DNA of 64,000 nt from Chamaecyparis obtusa (GCA_027943335.1 BSBK01004083.1:748501-812500), one strand, 5' to 3'; shown: positions 1-11,316, numbered from the stretch's first letter. The notes: generated by a model not told the origin, from the sequence alone. A program made the numbers and translations.

Positions 1-750
1 TTAATCTGATTAATGACTAGTTGAGAGTCTCCATAAACCTTTAGTTCTGTCACCTTCCATTCCAAAGCCAACTTTATGCCGATGACTAAGGCTTCATATT
101 CTGCTATGTTATTGGTACATGAAAATAGCAATTTATAGGACTTTAGAATTGTAGACCCTTCCAGAGTTATCAAGAGTATGCCTGCTCCTGATCCATGTTG
201 TGTGTATGAACCATCAAAGTATAGTTTCCATGTTTTTGCCTCTATATTCACAATTTTGGAATCTAGGAATTCTACTTGAATCAGATGATCATCTTGTAGT
301 GGTGATTCTGCTACTTGGTTAGCAATGACTTGCCCTTTTATAGATTTGTGATCTACATACTTGATGTCAAATTCACTCAACATCGTGACCCATTTGGCTA
401 GACTTCCATTTAATGCTATTTTGCTAAGTAGATACTTTAGAGGGTTGATCTTTGTAATGAGTTTTATCTCATGAGATAGCATATAGTGATGTAGTTTTTG
501 TGAAGCAAAAACCACAACCAAACATGCCCTTTTGATGAATGTATAGTTTAACTCATATTTTACAAGGGTTCTACTTATATAGCATATTGTTTTTTCTATC
601 TGATTCATCTTATTGTGCCAAGAGTGCTCCTAATGAATGCTCGGTCACTGAAATATATAGGATTAAGGGTTTTCCTCTTAGTGGTGGCATCAAAATTGGA
701 GGATTCATGAGATATTTATTTAACATGTTGAAGGCTTCCTCACACTTTTC
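1..750 (-). pseudogene. gypsy-1 RNase H region (partial)
   Basis: Minus-strand translation of the left edge gives a piece with the motif KVYGDSQLVINQ, which matches the gypsy RNase H strand seen again in gypsy-2 (IYGDSQLIVNQ, in the ORF 50593-50225). This domain would degrade the RNA of RNA:DNA hybrids during reverse transcription. Stops and frame changes interrupt it, and it continues beyond the window. It directly follows the RT fragment at 754-987, in the order expected for Ty3/gypsy. Confidence 0.65.
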
Positions 751-753
751 ATC

Positions 754-1694
754 CTATTTGAAAAATGTGTCTTTATGGAGAAGTTGAGTGAAGTTATGAC
801 ATTCTTCCACTACTTGGGATATAAATCTCCTAATGGATTTAATTATTCCTTGTAGTGACCTCATTTGGCTTATTTTTAGAGGTGCGTCATCTACATAGTC
901 CTCCATGAACTTATGCATCATGTCATGGAATATAGTGGTCATTTCTCGTTGATAGGTCACTCCGGCATTCTTTAAACCAAAAGGCATGACATTCTAGCAG
1001 AAAGTCCCCCATGCACATGTGAAGGTTGTTTTATCTTGATCCTCAGGTGCTATTTTTATTTGGTTATATCCACTAAAACCATCCATAAGTGAGAACATAG
1101 AATGTCCTGTTGTTAAATCCACAATGGCATCTATACTTGGAAGAGGAAAATCATCCTTAGGACATGCCAAGTTTAAGTCTCTAAAATCTGTGCAAATCTC
1201 GATGGACTTATCTGCTTTTGAAACTGGCACTATGTTTGAAATCCACTAGACATAATCAATGGCCCAAAAAATCCAACTTATAGCAATTTCTCCAATTCCA
1301 CTTTTACAAGCAAGGCAATATGCGGGTGCATCTTTCTTAGCTTTTGTTTAACTGGTTTGGCTCCTTCTTTGATGTTTAAATGGTGCATAATTAAGTTTGG
1401 ATCTAAGCCCGGCATATCATTGTATGACCATGTGAAGTTGACTTGTTTTTCCATGAAGAATTTGATGAATTCTTTTTTCTCTTCGCTAGATAATGATGCC
1501 GCTAGATGTATGATCTTTGGCTCAAAATCTGACCCAATGTTTATCTTTTTTGTAGACTTGATCAAGATTGGAGATCTCTCTTCATAATGTTCAGGTAGAG
1601 CATCCAAAATTCCTTCCTTAGGTGCCTCAGTTGGGTTTTCACCTTTGGAAACATCATTTATTTCTTTTTCTTTTCGATCTAATGCTGCCACCAT
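754..1694 (-). pseudogene. gypsy-1 reverse transcriptase (broken, internally deleted)
   Basis: Three minus-strand pieces: 1694-1278 (linker plus RT N-terminus, motif KPVKQKLRKMHP), 1230-994 (DFRDLN, FPLPSID, FSLMDGFSGYNQI) and 987-754 (MPFGLKNAGVTYQR, catalytic box YVDD). A stop at the end of WGTFC separates the last two. Directly after YVDD the frame jumps to RSLQG...SIRRFISQ, which in gypsy RTs normally lies about 60 residues further on, so the segment with the LNPKKC and LGYIIS motifs (present in gypsy-2 at 51395-51742) is deleted in frame. The RT would copy element RNA into DNA; this copy cannot work. Confidence 0.85.
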
Positions 1695-1794
1695 GTGGTT
1701 TTCAACATTAGATTATTTTCCTTTTTTACTTTTTAAATTTTTTTTAATTTTTAGGTGGATTGAAAGTTTGGATACTCCCCTTTATTATTTCCTC

Positions 1795-2877
1795 CTAATA
1801 TTCCATAGTAGAAGAAGGTTCAACCACATTGAGATATTGGGACACCATGTTTTCATTCAAAAAGGTTGGGAGGATGGTTGGTTCAATGGAATCCCACTCG
1901 ATTAATTCTAGGTATATGATAGTTAAAGGATCAATACTTTGGCTTGGTTCAATGGGATTTAGGGATAAAACCTCATTTGATGGTTCATACATTGTATCAT
2001 TCAATTCTATGACATGTGCCTCTTCTAAATTTTCCAAATAAGTAGGGTCAAAGTCCTTGTCGCGGGAATCCTCTAAGGTTTCTATTAGATAAAAGTCTTG
2101 TAGATTAAACCTAACATTTGATCCCTCCATAGTAGGTCTCCACGAAGGTACATAGGATTCACCTACCCATTGATTTATTGAAATTTCTTGAATTTGAGGA
2201 TTATCTAAGATCACTTGATTTGAACTAGAGGCTTGATTCTCATTTGGTTCTTCTATTTGTCCTTTTTCTTTGCTAGAAGTATAGGTATGAATAACATCTA
2301 CCTCCTTATCATAGCACAACTCACTTGAAAATGAGTCTCATTCCCATTTATTATAATCTTCATCACTATGGGATTCTAATTGTAATATTTGATCATATAC
2401 TTTAGGATAGTTCTTTTGGGTGTACCCTTGTTCAAGGTACCCTAATCTTGTCTTCTCGTTACTATCTCACCATGTCATTTCTATAGGTTCAATGAGTCCT
2501 TCATTCTTTGTGCCCAAAGGTCCTTGGCCTTTGTACCCCATCTTTTTCATGATTTGAAATCCTTTCCCATATTGATGTGTGGGAATGCTTATATTTTGAA
2601 TGTGTTTTACATGTGCACTTGTTTCTTCATCTTTGTAAAGTCACTTTAGGATTTTGTTATCATCCACATCCATAAATGAGGAGGTGTTTGTTCTCACAAA
2701 GTGATCATCATATTTATGGGGTAGGTTAGATGGTCTTCCATAGGACTTAGGTGATAATAGAAAGTCCATCATGGATAGTGAGTATTCGCCTACTCCTTTT
2801 TTCTTGATTTTGCATTGTTTATCAAAATTCCTCATCATTTGATCCATTTTATGATAATGAGCTTCCTTTGTATACAC
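1795..2877 (-). pseudogene. gypsy-1 protease-RT linker region
   Basis: Minus-strand ORFs 2319-1795 (174 aa, acidic) and 2877-2641 (78 aa) lie between protease and RT. The first contains LIEWDSIEP and YLNVVEPSS, which match LIEWNQNEP and YLNYIEPLPSS at the same place in gypsy-2 (60283-59681), so this is a conserved spacer of the family polyprotein and not an unrelated gene. I recognise no enzymatic domain. Stops separate the pieces. Confidence 0.6.
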
Positions 2878-3179
2878 TTAAATAGATTTGGTTTGATCTT
2901 CTTTTAGCTTTTCAATAATATTATCCTCACTAATCTTCTCTTTTCCCTTAGTCAATGTAGCTAGGTTAGTGGGTCTTGAGATGTCTTTGACAATAATTTC
3001 CTTTTCTATCTTTTATTTTTCCTTCAATAATGGGATGTCTTTAGAACTCTTACCTTGCTCCCTTTGATTAGGTATAGACCCATTTGCATTGTGTGGGACT
3101 AGAGAGTCATTAATAGGCTTGATGTTGTTACAATATTGGAAGGGATTTAAGTCCCCACTTACCATTATTTCCTACCCTA

Positions 3180-3750
3180 GATAAGGAAACTTTAGACATT
3201 GGTGATAATTAGAAGGTGTGGCCTACATTTCATGAATCCATGGCCTCCCTAACAAGATATTGTAGGTCAACTTTAAATCTAACACTTGGCAAACAGTTTC
3301 CTTTTGCATAGGACCAACTCTGATGGGAAGTATTATGACCCCTTTAGATGCTCATTCTTCATCATCATAGGCTTTGATTGTTATTTTTTTCTTTGAATCA
3401 ATAGCCTCCTCGTAAAATCCTAGGGCTCTTACCAAGTTTAGGGTGCAAATGTTTAAGCCGACTCCTCCATCGATAAGCACTCTTTTCACTCTATGTTTTT
3501 GAATAAGGACCTCTATGTGCAAAGGTAAATTATGTAGATATTTCAATGACATATCATCTTTCTCTAAAAATGATAAGAAATGAGGAGAAATGAGGTGTCC
3601 CACCATATTTTGAAACTTGTTTGCATCTAAGTTTAGCGGCACATTGGTTTCCACTAAATCTTTCTCTAAAATTTCCTTGTGCGTAGATGATAATTTGAGC
3701 AACTCCAAGATTGAAATTTGAGCGGGAGTCCTTTGTAATTGATCCACCAA
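3180..3750 (-). pseudogene. gypsy-1 aspartic protease
   Basis: The minus-strand ORF 3750-3352 (132 aa) ends with RVLIDGGVGLNICTLNLV, the retropepsin active-site region. Position 3 of the usual D-S/T-G triad reads D-G-G here, as it also does in gypsy-2 (MIDGGVDLN), so the change belongs to the family and not just to this copy. After a stop near 3350 the frame continues with YNILLGRPWIHEM, the conserved C-terminal protease motif. It would cleave the Gag-Pol polyprotein. Upstream, the gag-protease joint is separated by element A at 4043-4047. Confidence 0.75.
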
Positions 3751-4042
3751 GTTATATTGCTACGATGATGAAGATGTGTTTTAATTGGGTAGAACCATTC
3801 TTGGAGCATTTCCGGGTGGAGTGATTTTAGAAGCTTGCCCCCTAGTGACAACATTAGATGATGCTTCTCTTGGTTTCTCCTTTACCACGATAACATTTAT
3901 GGTATTGTTCTCTTCACTTAGAGTATTGATTATGGTATCGTAAGTATGAGCAAAGTTCACCTTCTCATTACCTCTTTTCTAATTTTGGTTGGTATTAGAT
4001 GATTCACCCTTTTCATGATTTTGAAATGGGTTCTTGAAGGTA

Positions 4043-4047
4043 GTATG
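4043..4047. repeat. Target-site duplication of element A (GTATG)
   Basis: GTATG at 4043-4047 directly precedes the 5' LTR of element A and recurs at 11317-11321 directly after its 3' LTR. A perfect 5-bp duplication is the normal trace of LTR-retrotransposon integration and fixes both element ends. Confidence 0.95.
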
Positions 4048-5180
4048 TGTTGGCATTAAGTAGAATTGCCACTAGTGACAACACTTATTTGCATTCTAGG
4101 TGCAAACTGAGCAGACAGTGCAAACCGAGTAGACAGTGCAAACCGAGCAGACAGTGCAAACCGAGCAGACAGTGCAAATTGAGCAAACAGTGCAAATCAA
4201 GCAGACAGTGCAAACTGAGCAGATAGTGCAAACCGAGCAAACAGTGCAAACTGAGCAAGTTAGTACAAACCAAGCAGGGCAGTGTAAACCGAGTAACATC
4301 ATGTCTACCGAGTCACCAATATTTACCGAGTTCAAAACCTACCGAGTGGTCAGTATGAACAGTGCCTTCACTTCTACCGAGTGCATGACGATGCCGAGTA
4401 ATGCAATGGATGCCGAGTATCAGAAAGTCACCGAGTTAGTTTGAAGGAACCGTGTAACCATACTTGGGCCGACTTAGTAGCACTTATGTTTATTTGTCAA
4501 GCCGACTTTGTAATTGTAATTGTAATTAATTGTTTAAGACTTGTATATAAACAATGTTGTAAAAATGTCAAGAAGAATGTAAGAAGCATATATGTGAAAA
4601 AGAAAGAAAGGCAGAGATAAGCGAATTACAAAGGGCTTCAGCAGTATAAGGAATAGCAAAGACAAATTCATCACAGAAGGTGATCAGTACATCAGTGAAT
4701 CTCAATCAGCAATCCAGTTGCAAAGCAAGAGATCTACTGTTTCATCCTAACAGGTGAATCAGTACTAAATCCTTTAACCGGGTAGACTTAATAGTCTTTT
4801 GTAAAATCTCTTTACCGAGTGCATACTTCATTGTATGTTTGTAAATCCCTTAACAAGGTGGATTTAGCAATCCTTATTGCTCCTAACAGGGCAGATCATC
4901 AGAAGTGATCAAATTGTAAGCCTTAACCAGCCAACTTTATTCTGCAGTATTAAAGCTTTGTGGGTTTCATCCCCACCCCAGTTTTACTTTCTTTTTGGAA
5001 GGTTTCTGGGTAACCAAATCTATGTGTCATTATTGTGAATGCTTTTAAGTTTCATGCTTTCTGTATGCAAAGGTTAAAGTAAATTACATGTTAATACATC
5101 TGTAATTGAAAGAAAATTTGGAGTTACTGATTCACCCCTCCCCTCTCAGTAACTCGGTTAATTCCTGAATATTTCCAACA
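4048..5180 (+). repeat. 5' LTR of element A
   Basis: 1133 bp, TGTTGGCATT...TTTCCAACA. Nearly identical to 10238-11316. The 54-bp length difference equals three extra copies of the 18-bp VNTR at 4103-4265. The short motif ACCGAGT is scattered throughout. The LTR should supply promoter and polyadenylation signals, but I could not place a TATA box confidently. Confidence 0.95.
4103..4265 (+). repeat. 18-bp tandem repeat (VNTR) in the 5' LTR, 9 copies
   Basis: Nine head-to-tail units of the type CAAACCGAGCAGACAGTG, the last diverging into CAAGTTAGTA. The 3' LTR has six units (10293-10401). The repeat is open in several frames on both strands, giving meaningless QTEQTV-like or VCTVCS-like peptides. 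Confidence 0.95.
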
Positions 5181-5182
5181 AT

Positions 5183-5194
5183 TGGTATCAGAGC
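5183..5194 (+). promoter_or_regulatory. Primer-binding site of element A
   Basis: TGGTATCAGAGC lies two bases after the 5' LTR end; it is complementary to the 3' end of initiator tRNA-Met, the usual primer for plant copia and many gypsy elements. Confidence 0.9.
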
Positions 5195-5246
5195 AGCATT
5201 GGTTCTCAAGACAAAGCTTAACTAGCTTGAGAAAAGATCCAGGACA

Positions 5247-6440
5247 ATGGAGGTATTCAAATTGAACAAGGTGATTGAAAATGAAAAGCTAGATATGGAA
5301 ATGGCCATAGCTAAACTTAAAGAAGCAAAAGAACATCTTTCCCAATCCCTAAGAAGAAGGAAGGAACTTGCAAATCAGATGAATGATCAGAATTACATTG
5401 AAGAAAAGGTTGAAGATCTTTTTCCCTCTAATAGCTCAGATGAAGCAAACAATGATGTCAAAGAACTCCTAGAAAAGAATGGGTCTCTGCAGGAAGAAGT
5501 GAGAAAATTAAAAAGAGAACAAGAGCTACACTCTACAAGATTTTGTGAGATCTTGGAACAAAGAAACAAGTTGAAAGATGAATTAGATGGAAGGAACATT
5601 GAAGTCCAAAATAAAACCCTTCAGCTAGAAAACCTAATTGATCAGATCTCTCATACAAATGAGGAAATTCTGAATCTAAGATCAGAAATAGAAAGCACAA
5701 GAGAAGAACTAAGATCTGAAAAGGAAATCAATCTAAGATTGGTGGATGACCTAAACGCTGAAAAACAAATCAATGAAGGAATGCTGAAAAGCCAAGAAGA
5801 CTTGAATCAGCTGTATGAGCGAATTCTTCATAGGCAAAAAGGAAAAGCAGGACTTGGATACAAAGGAGAAGGTGAATCTTCTAAGCAAGGTACTCAAAGG
5901 AATCAGAAACCTACTTGTAATCACTGTGGTAAAATAGGACATACTTCAAATAAATGTTGGAACAATGAAAAAGCAGAATTCAATGGAAAATGCTACAACT
6001 ACAATCAACCTGGTCACAAAGCAAATGAATGCAGAAAAAAACCAAGATTCAGAGGTAATTGTCACAAGTGCAACAAACAAGGTCACAAAGCATCCGAGTG
6101 TAGATCCAAGACATTCAATCCAGCAGAACAAATTATGAAAGCAATGTTTGGATGGGACTACAACACCTGGTGTAGATGTCATTACTGTGGAGAATATGGA
6201 CACATTGGCATGAATTGCATAAAACATCATCTAAGGAAAAGAGATACTACCGTAAGATGCTTCAAATGCACTAAACTCGGTCACATAGCCAGAAACTGCA
6301 TGAATGCTAGTGAAGTTGAAGATGGAAAGAAGAATGAAGCAACTAAGGTCAGGAAACAGGTGAGACAAAAATGGATTCCTAAATCTACTGAGCAAACCAG
6401 TCCAAGTAATGGAATGGATGGCTCTACCGACTCAAACTAA
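5247..6440 (+). CDS. Element A ORF1: coiled-coil/CCHC gag-like protein (397 aa)
   Basis: Uninterrupted ORF that begins 52 bp after the primer site. Residues about 1-195 are highly charged with a heptad-like coiled-coil pattern (KLKEAKEHL, LRSEIESTREELRSEKE). Residues about 225-350 hold five zinc-knuckle-like boxes: CNHCGKIGHTSNKC, CYNYNQPGHKANEC (second Cys replaced by Tyr), CHKCNKQGHKASEC, CHYCGEYGHIGMNC and CFKCTKLGHIARNC. The C-terminus is basic and then Ser/Thr rich. The knuckles indicate binding of element RNA, as in Gag nucleocapsid. No capsid (UBN2/Retrotrans_gag) domain is evident, so the coiled coil may provide self-association; this is inference. It is the only complete, well-supported protein in the window. 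Confidence 0.8.
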   Translation: MEVFKLNKVIENEKLDMEMAIAKLKEAKEHLSQSLRRRKELANQMNDQNYIEEKVEDLFPSNSSDEANNDVKELLEKNGSLQEEVRKLKREQELHSTRFCEILEQRNKLKDELDGRNIEVQNKTLQLENLIDQISHTNEEILNLRSEIESTREELRSEKEINLRLVDDLNAEKQINEGMLKSQEDLNQLYERILHRQKGKAGLGYKGEGESSKQGTQRNQKPTCNHCGKIGHTSNKCWNNEKAEFNGKCYNYNQPGHKANECRKKPRFRGNCHKCNKQGHKASECRSKTFNPAEQIMKAMFGWDYNTWCRCHYCGEYGHIGMNCIKHHLRKRDTTVRCFKCTKLGHIARNCMNASEVEDGKKNEATKVRKQVRQKWIPKSTEQTSPSNGMDGSTDSN

Positions 6441-6856
6441 ATTTCCAAGAAAGCACTGGAACTGTATTCTCATAGACCAATCTCAAGCAGTTCCAGAACT
6501 GAATTAAAAGAAAGATCTAAATCAGCATACAAGATGCAGTAAGATCACAGGAAGGTCGGTATCAGTCTTTACTGAGCATGGTCGGTACCCATCTTTACCG
6601 AGCGAGGTCGGAGCAATATGAATTCTCAAGTTCACCGAGTTGCGAAGTCTTTACCGAGCAATTAATTCTTAGTGGGTGACAGTCTGTCAGAATTCATACC
6701 CTAATTTGTACTGAGCATTAATGACAAAGTTGTAAACAAAAAGCAAGTAATCAAACTCATTCTTCACCGCGAACCTTTAGCACTTAGAGAGCAGAAAATT
6801 TCAAGAGCAACCCAGTGATTCAATACCTTTGCGAAAGGAATTTTCTGTGAGCTACC

Positions 6857-9800
6857 ATGGCATCATCCAGCACCTCAATGAAGAAAGGATCTGATATGTT
6901 AGTCCAAGGGGAATGGAAAGCACCAGATTTCAAGATCATGCCCACAATTGCAGCAGCCCTAGATCCAAACGGAACTCAATCTCAGATTCCTCCTAAGGTA
7001 CTACTTATTAACGATATCCGCAATCATTTCAACTGTTCAATTCATGAAATGGGGAACCTAGAACTAGATATTGTGCGTGAGGAACTGTGTGTGGATGGTA
7101 TTCTGAAACCCGAGCACAAACATCTGGAAGATAAAGGTTTAGTTCACATTGCACATCTACCTCGAAACTTTTGAGATAAATGGGTTAGATACATTCTCAG
7201 CCATGTACATGATGGCAAGATTTGGCTTGAGCAACCCATAGAGATCACAAAGAAGATGATTCATCAAATCACCGGTCTTCCCATGTTGAACAAAGCAAAA
7301 ACTACCAAAACCCTAGGTCGGACGGAACTACAGAAGAAAACCCTAGCCGAGTGGGACGGTAGAGGCATGAAAGTTAGCAGCATTACCGATGCTGAACTGA
7401 AGTTTGGTACACACATAATTGCCCATAAGATTTATAGTTCAAGTTGACAGAATAGTGTCTCCTGTGAAGCTATTGACCTAGCATACAAAGTGGTCAAGAA
7501 TAACTTAACATTTGACCTAGCAGACTTATTGTTAAAGCAGTTTAACAAAAACATGGAAAGCATTCAAACTTCCAAAAACAATCCATGTAAGTTTGGATCC
7601 TTATTGGTCTGTTTATTCTTCTATGCTCAGAAATTCTTCCCTTCTAAAGGAAAAGTTGTATGGAGAAAAGATGTGCCAATCCTTTATGAAATAAATGAAT
7701 ACATCTCAGAAATGGGTGAAAATTTTGAAAGCATCATGGATAATTATTTTGAGTCTTTCAAAGAGAAAATGAATGACAGATTCCGGATTCCACAGAAGTT
7801 GGTGGAAGATTACAAGGATGACATTTGTTTTATGGTGGATTGTGACAATGTATATATTCAAGCAGCTAAACCGAGGACTGTATATGTAAAACCTCTTCCT
7901 TGTGAGGTAAATATTGATGAAACCAAGAATATCATTGAAGCTCTTCTTAATCAGCCTGTCAATCCCAAAGCTCCATATTTCGGAACATATGATGAAGTTA
8001 AGGTGAGAATTGAACTAAGCATAAAGCTTCCACAGGCGGTAAACAAAGGAAAGAAGAGGATAGCCAAAATGCAAATGATAACTAAGGACAAAGAAGAAAA
8101 AGATGAAGAAGAAGAGGAAAAGGATGAGAAAACAGAGGAACCTGAACCTGCAAAGAAGAAAGGAAAGGTATTCATCACTAAGGCACCTAAGCCTCCCACT
8201 ACTGTATTTACAAGAAGAAATGCAAGAGACAAGGCAGACAAGGTAGATAAAGACATAGTATTCAAAAGGCCTCCTCTAAACTTTCAAGAAAGGATCAAAC
8301 TCTTTAGAGACGGATCAGGATCTGGAGTAAGTAACATAAAATCTTTTAAATATGAAACCAGATCGGAAATAGAACAGAAGTAAATAGAAGATGCTGTTAT
8401 TGAAAAGATGGGATAGTGGAAATACTCTCCTGATGACATAGCCCCACAGGTTCCAGCTGTCTTATTAAATCCAATAAAAATGAGATGGAGCAATGCAAAG
8501 CAAACTGTGATAGACATATTTGATCAAACCCTGAGACAGTTAATGTCGAGCTTGAAAAATGATGAAGTAAAGAAGGCATTAAAAGAAAATGAAAATAAGA
8601 TGACACTAAGGTTCAATACTTGTTTGATTCTGATCAACAATATTGAATCGGTTGTGAAGGCTGCAAATGCTACATGGAAGAACATATACCACCTTCACCA
8701 ACCAAGTATTGAAACAGTCATAATAAAAGATATTGAAGATGACAGTGATGAACAAGAAGAAGCCACTGAGGTAGATGATACTGTAAGGATAGCAGCAAAA
8801 GTCATTGCATCCCTTCCTACCTCTCCAGTAAAAGTTTCTACATCCAGCCCGGAGACACCTTCAAGCATGGTTGTGACAACTTCAACATTTGTCCAATCAT
8901 CTATAGCAACAACAGAAGCAACTACCATTTCTTCTACCGAGTTGCAGTCTCCCTCATCATCAAGTTTTCCAGCAGTAAGTTTTCCAATTTTTGAATCTGC
9001 AAGTGTAAATATTTTAAGCTCTCCAGTAGACAGTGTGCCAGTCTCTATAGCCAGCCCTACTATATCTACTGTCACTACTACTAAGGCATTAAGTATAGAC
9101 AAGCCTAAGGCTCTACCGAGTATAAAATTTTTGGGTAAGAATATAGTAGAGGATATAGACCTAGATGAAGAGATAGAGATTCCAACATTAGATTTTGCAA
9201 ATCTATCAGCGGACCAAATGCAAAATATAGGTGAGATCCTCCAAAGGAAAGCAAAACAAAAGAAGCTTAAAGAGGAGAGAGACAAGGAATATCAAATCAT
9301 CAAGGATGCTAAGGACATTTTGTCTGATGCATTAGGTATTAAAGTAGACTCCTCCCAACATGTTTTGCTACAATTAGCTGAAGCAGTAAATAAATACAAT
9401 GAGGATTCATCTGGGACAGAAAAGTTAGTTGAAAGAGCCGAGAAGAGATTCAACAATAAAGTTCTTGAGCACATTGCTCAGCACATAGCTATTAACCAAG
9501 TAGAATTGTCTTCAGTTTTGTCAAACATTGAATCTACCTATTCGAATGCTACCTCTCTTTTGGCCAGATTGTGCAACATTGCCGAGTTCACAAAGGATGT
9601 CATGGATAAAATGAATAAAATGGATGAGGATATGAAGATTAGCATACAGAAGCTGCAACTTGAACCAAGTTCAAGCTTTGCTCATCACATGAAAATCTCA
9701 TACCTATCAACTATGCAGTCAGATCTACTGAAAGAAGACACAAGGATCTGGTCCACACTGCTAGACATCCAACACATGATCCTTCCCATCATGAATACAA

Positions 9801-10000
9801 TGTATAAGCACATTGAACATTCCAAAACATTGATTCATGACAATCAGTTCTCTATAGCAGATCACATGATTGAACTCTCTGTAGAAGTCCAAATTGCAAT
9901 CCAAACATGCAAGATTCTGCAAGAAAGTTGGTACAGAACCCTGGCACTAATAATGAAGGTACATTCTAATTTTCTATCAAATTTTGGATTCTCTCTGTAA
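6857..10000 (+). pseudogene. Element A ORF2: 1047-codon unknown protein, four stops
   Basis: Pieces 6857-7174, 7256-7447, 7490-8383 and 8480-10000 are all in one frame from an ATG in good context (ACCATGG) to a stop at 10000. Only four stops interrupt it: 7172-7174 TGA, 7445-7447 TGA, 8381-8383 TAA and 8414-8416 TAG. N-terminal third: globular, with the motif QITGLPML seen in plant transposon-associated proteins. Around residues 400-450: a run of Glu/Lys (DEEEEEKDEKTEEPEPAKKKGK). Around 640-750: Ser/Thr/Pro-rich low complexity. C-terminal third: helical, coiled-coil-like. I see no RT, integrase, protease or transposase motif. Function is unknown; its position downstream of gag, in place of pol, suggests an accessory ORF of a LARD-like element. 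Confidence 0.7.
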
Positions 10001-10221
10001 ATCACTTGTATATGATTCTTTGGCATTATCGCCAAAAAGGGGGAGATATGTATAGAACGAGATATATGTATAGAAGAAGATTTGTATAGAAAAAGTTAAC
10101 ACATTGAAAGGGGGAGACAATGTATAAAGCCCTATAACAAAGACAAATTTTGAAAAATCAAAATAAAACTCAGCATGATTCATGTATATAAGTTTTGGCC
10201 AATAAGTGTTTTTGTCACTAA

Positions 10222-10237
10222 TGCCAAAGGGGGAGAT
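10222..10237 (+). promoter_or_regulatory. Polypurine tract of element A
   Basis: GCCAAAGGGGGAGAT immediately before the 3' LTR, the expected plus-strand primer. Two further AAAGGGGGAGA-like tracts occur shortly upstream, at about 10035-10047 and 10107-10118, possibly older or duplicated tracts. Confidence 0.85.
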
Positions 10238-11316
10238 TGTTGGCATTAAGCAGAATTGCCACTAGTGACAAAACTTATTTGCATTCTGGGTGCAAACCGA
10301 GCAGACAGTGCAAACCGAGCAGACAGTGCAAACCGAGCAGACAGTGCAAACTGAGCAGACAGTGCAAACTAAGCAAATAGTGCAAACCGAGCAAGTTAGT
10401 ACAAACCAAGCAGGACAGTGTAAACCGAGTAACATCATGTCTACCGAGTCACCAATATTTACCGAGTTCAAAACCTACCGAGTGGTCAGTATGAACCATG
10501 CCTTCACTTCTACCGAGTGCATGACGATGCCGAGTAATGCAGTGGACGCCGAGTATCAGAAAGTCACCGAGTTAGTTTGAACGAACCGTGTAACCATACT
10601 TGGGCTGACTTAGTAGCACTTATGTTTATTTGTCAAGCCGACTTTGTAATTGTAATTGTAATTAATTGTTTAAGACTTGTATATAAACAATGTTGTAAAA
10701 ATGTCAAGAAGAATGTAAGAAGCATATATGTGAAAAAGAAAGAAAGGTAGAGATAAGCGAATTACAAAGGGCTTCAGTAGTATAAGGAACAGCAAAGACA
10801 AATTCATCACAGAAGGTGATCAGTACATCAGCGAATCTCAATCAACAATCCAGTTGCAAAGCAAGAGATCTACTATTTCATCCTAACAGGTGAATCAGTA
10901 CTAAATCCTTTAACCGGGTAGACTTAACAGTCTTTTGTAAAATCTCTTTACCGAGTGCATACTTCATTGTATGTTTGTAAATCCCTTAACAAGGTGGATT
11001 TAGCAATCCTTATTGCTCCTAACAGGGTAGATCATCAGAAGTGATCAAATTGTAAGCCTTAACCGGCCAACTTTATTCTGCAGTATTAAAGCTTTGTGGG
11101 TTTCATCCCCACCCCAGTTTTACTTTCTTTTTGGAAGGTTTCTGGGTAACCAAATCTATGTGTCATTATTGTGAATGCTTTTAAGTTTCATGCTTTCTGT
11201 ATGCAAAGGTTAAAGTAAATTACATGTTAATACATCTGTAATTGAAAGAAAATTTGGAGTTACTGATTCACCCCTCCCCTCTCAGTAACTCGGTTAATTC
11301 CTAAATATTTCCAACA
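10238..11316 (+). repeat. 3' LTR of element A
   Basis: 1079 bp, TGTTGGCATT...TTTCCAACA; partner of 4048-5180. Differences I saw are mostly single transitions plus the VNTR copy number. Followed directly by the TSD GTATG (11317-11321). Confidence 0.95.
10293..10401 (+). repeat. 18-bp VNTR in the 3' LTR, 6 copies
   Basis: Six units of the same 18-bp repeat as 4103-4265 (nine copies there). LTRs are identical at integration, so the copy number changed afterwards in at least one LTR. Confidence 0.95.

Larger units (their letters stand above)
4048..11316 (+). mobile_element. Element A: non-autonomous LTR retrotransposon
   Basis: A complete 7269-bp element on the plus strand inside gypsy-1: 5' LTR 4048-5180, tRNA-Met primer site 5183-5194, gag-like ORF1 5247-6440, long ORF2 frame 6857-10000, polypurine tract before 10238, 3' LTR 10238-11316, and TSD GTATG on both sides. 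LTRs start TGTTGG and end CCAACA. No protease, integrase, RT or RNase H is present in any frame, so it must have moved with enzymes from a partner; the PBS and the AAAGGGGGAGAT tract resemble plant copia (SIRE-like) elements, which suggests but does not prove a copia partner. Outside the VNTR the LTRs differ by roughly 2% by eye, so this is a fairly recent insertion. Confidence 0.9.

Noticed and set aside
4085..4444. ORFs made of QTEQTV- or CTVCSV-like repeats in the LTR of element A (also 10262-10580)
   Set aside because: They are translations of the 18-bp minisatellite in several frames on both strands; no start context and no conservation beyond the repeat.
8695..9285. 196-aa minus-strand ORF in element A
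   Set aside because: Antisense to ORF2, Ser/Val-rich low complexity, no other support.
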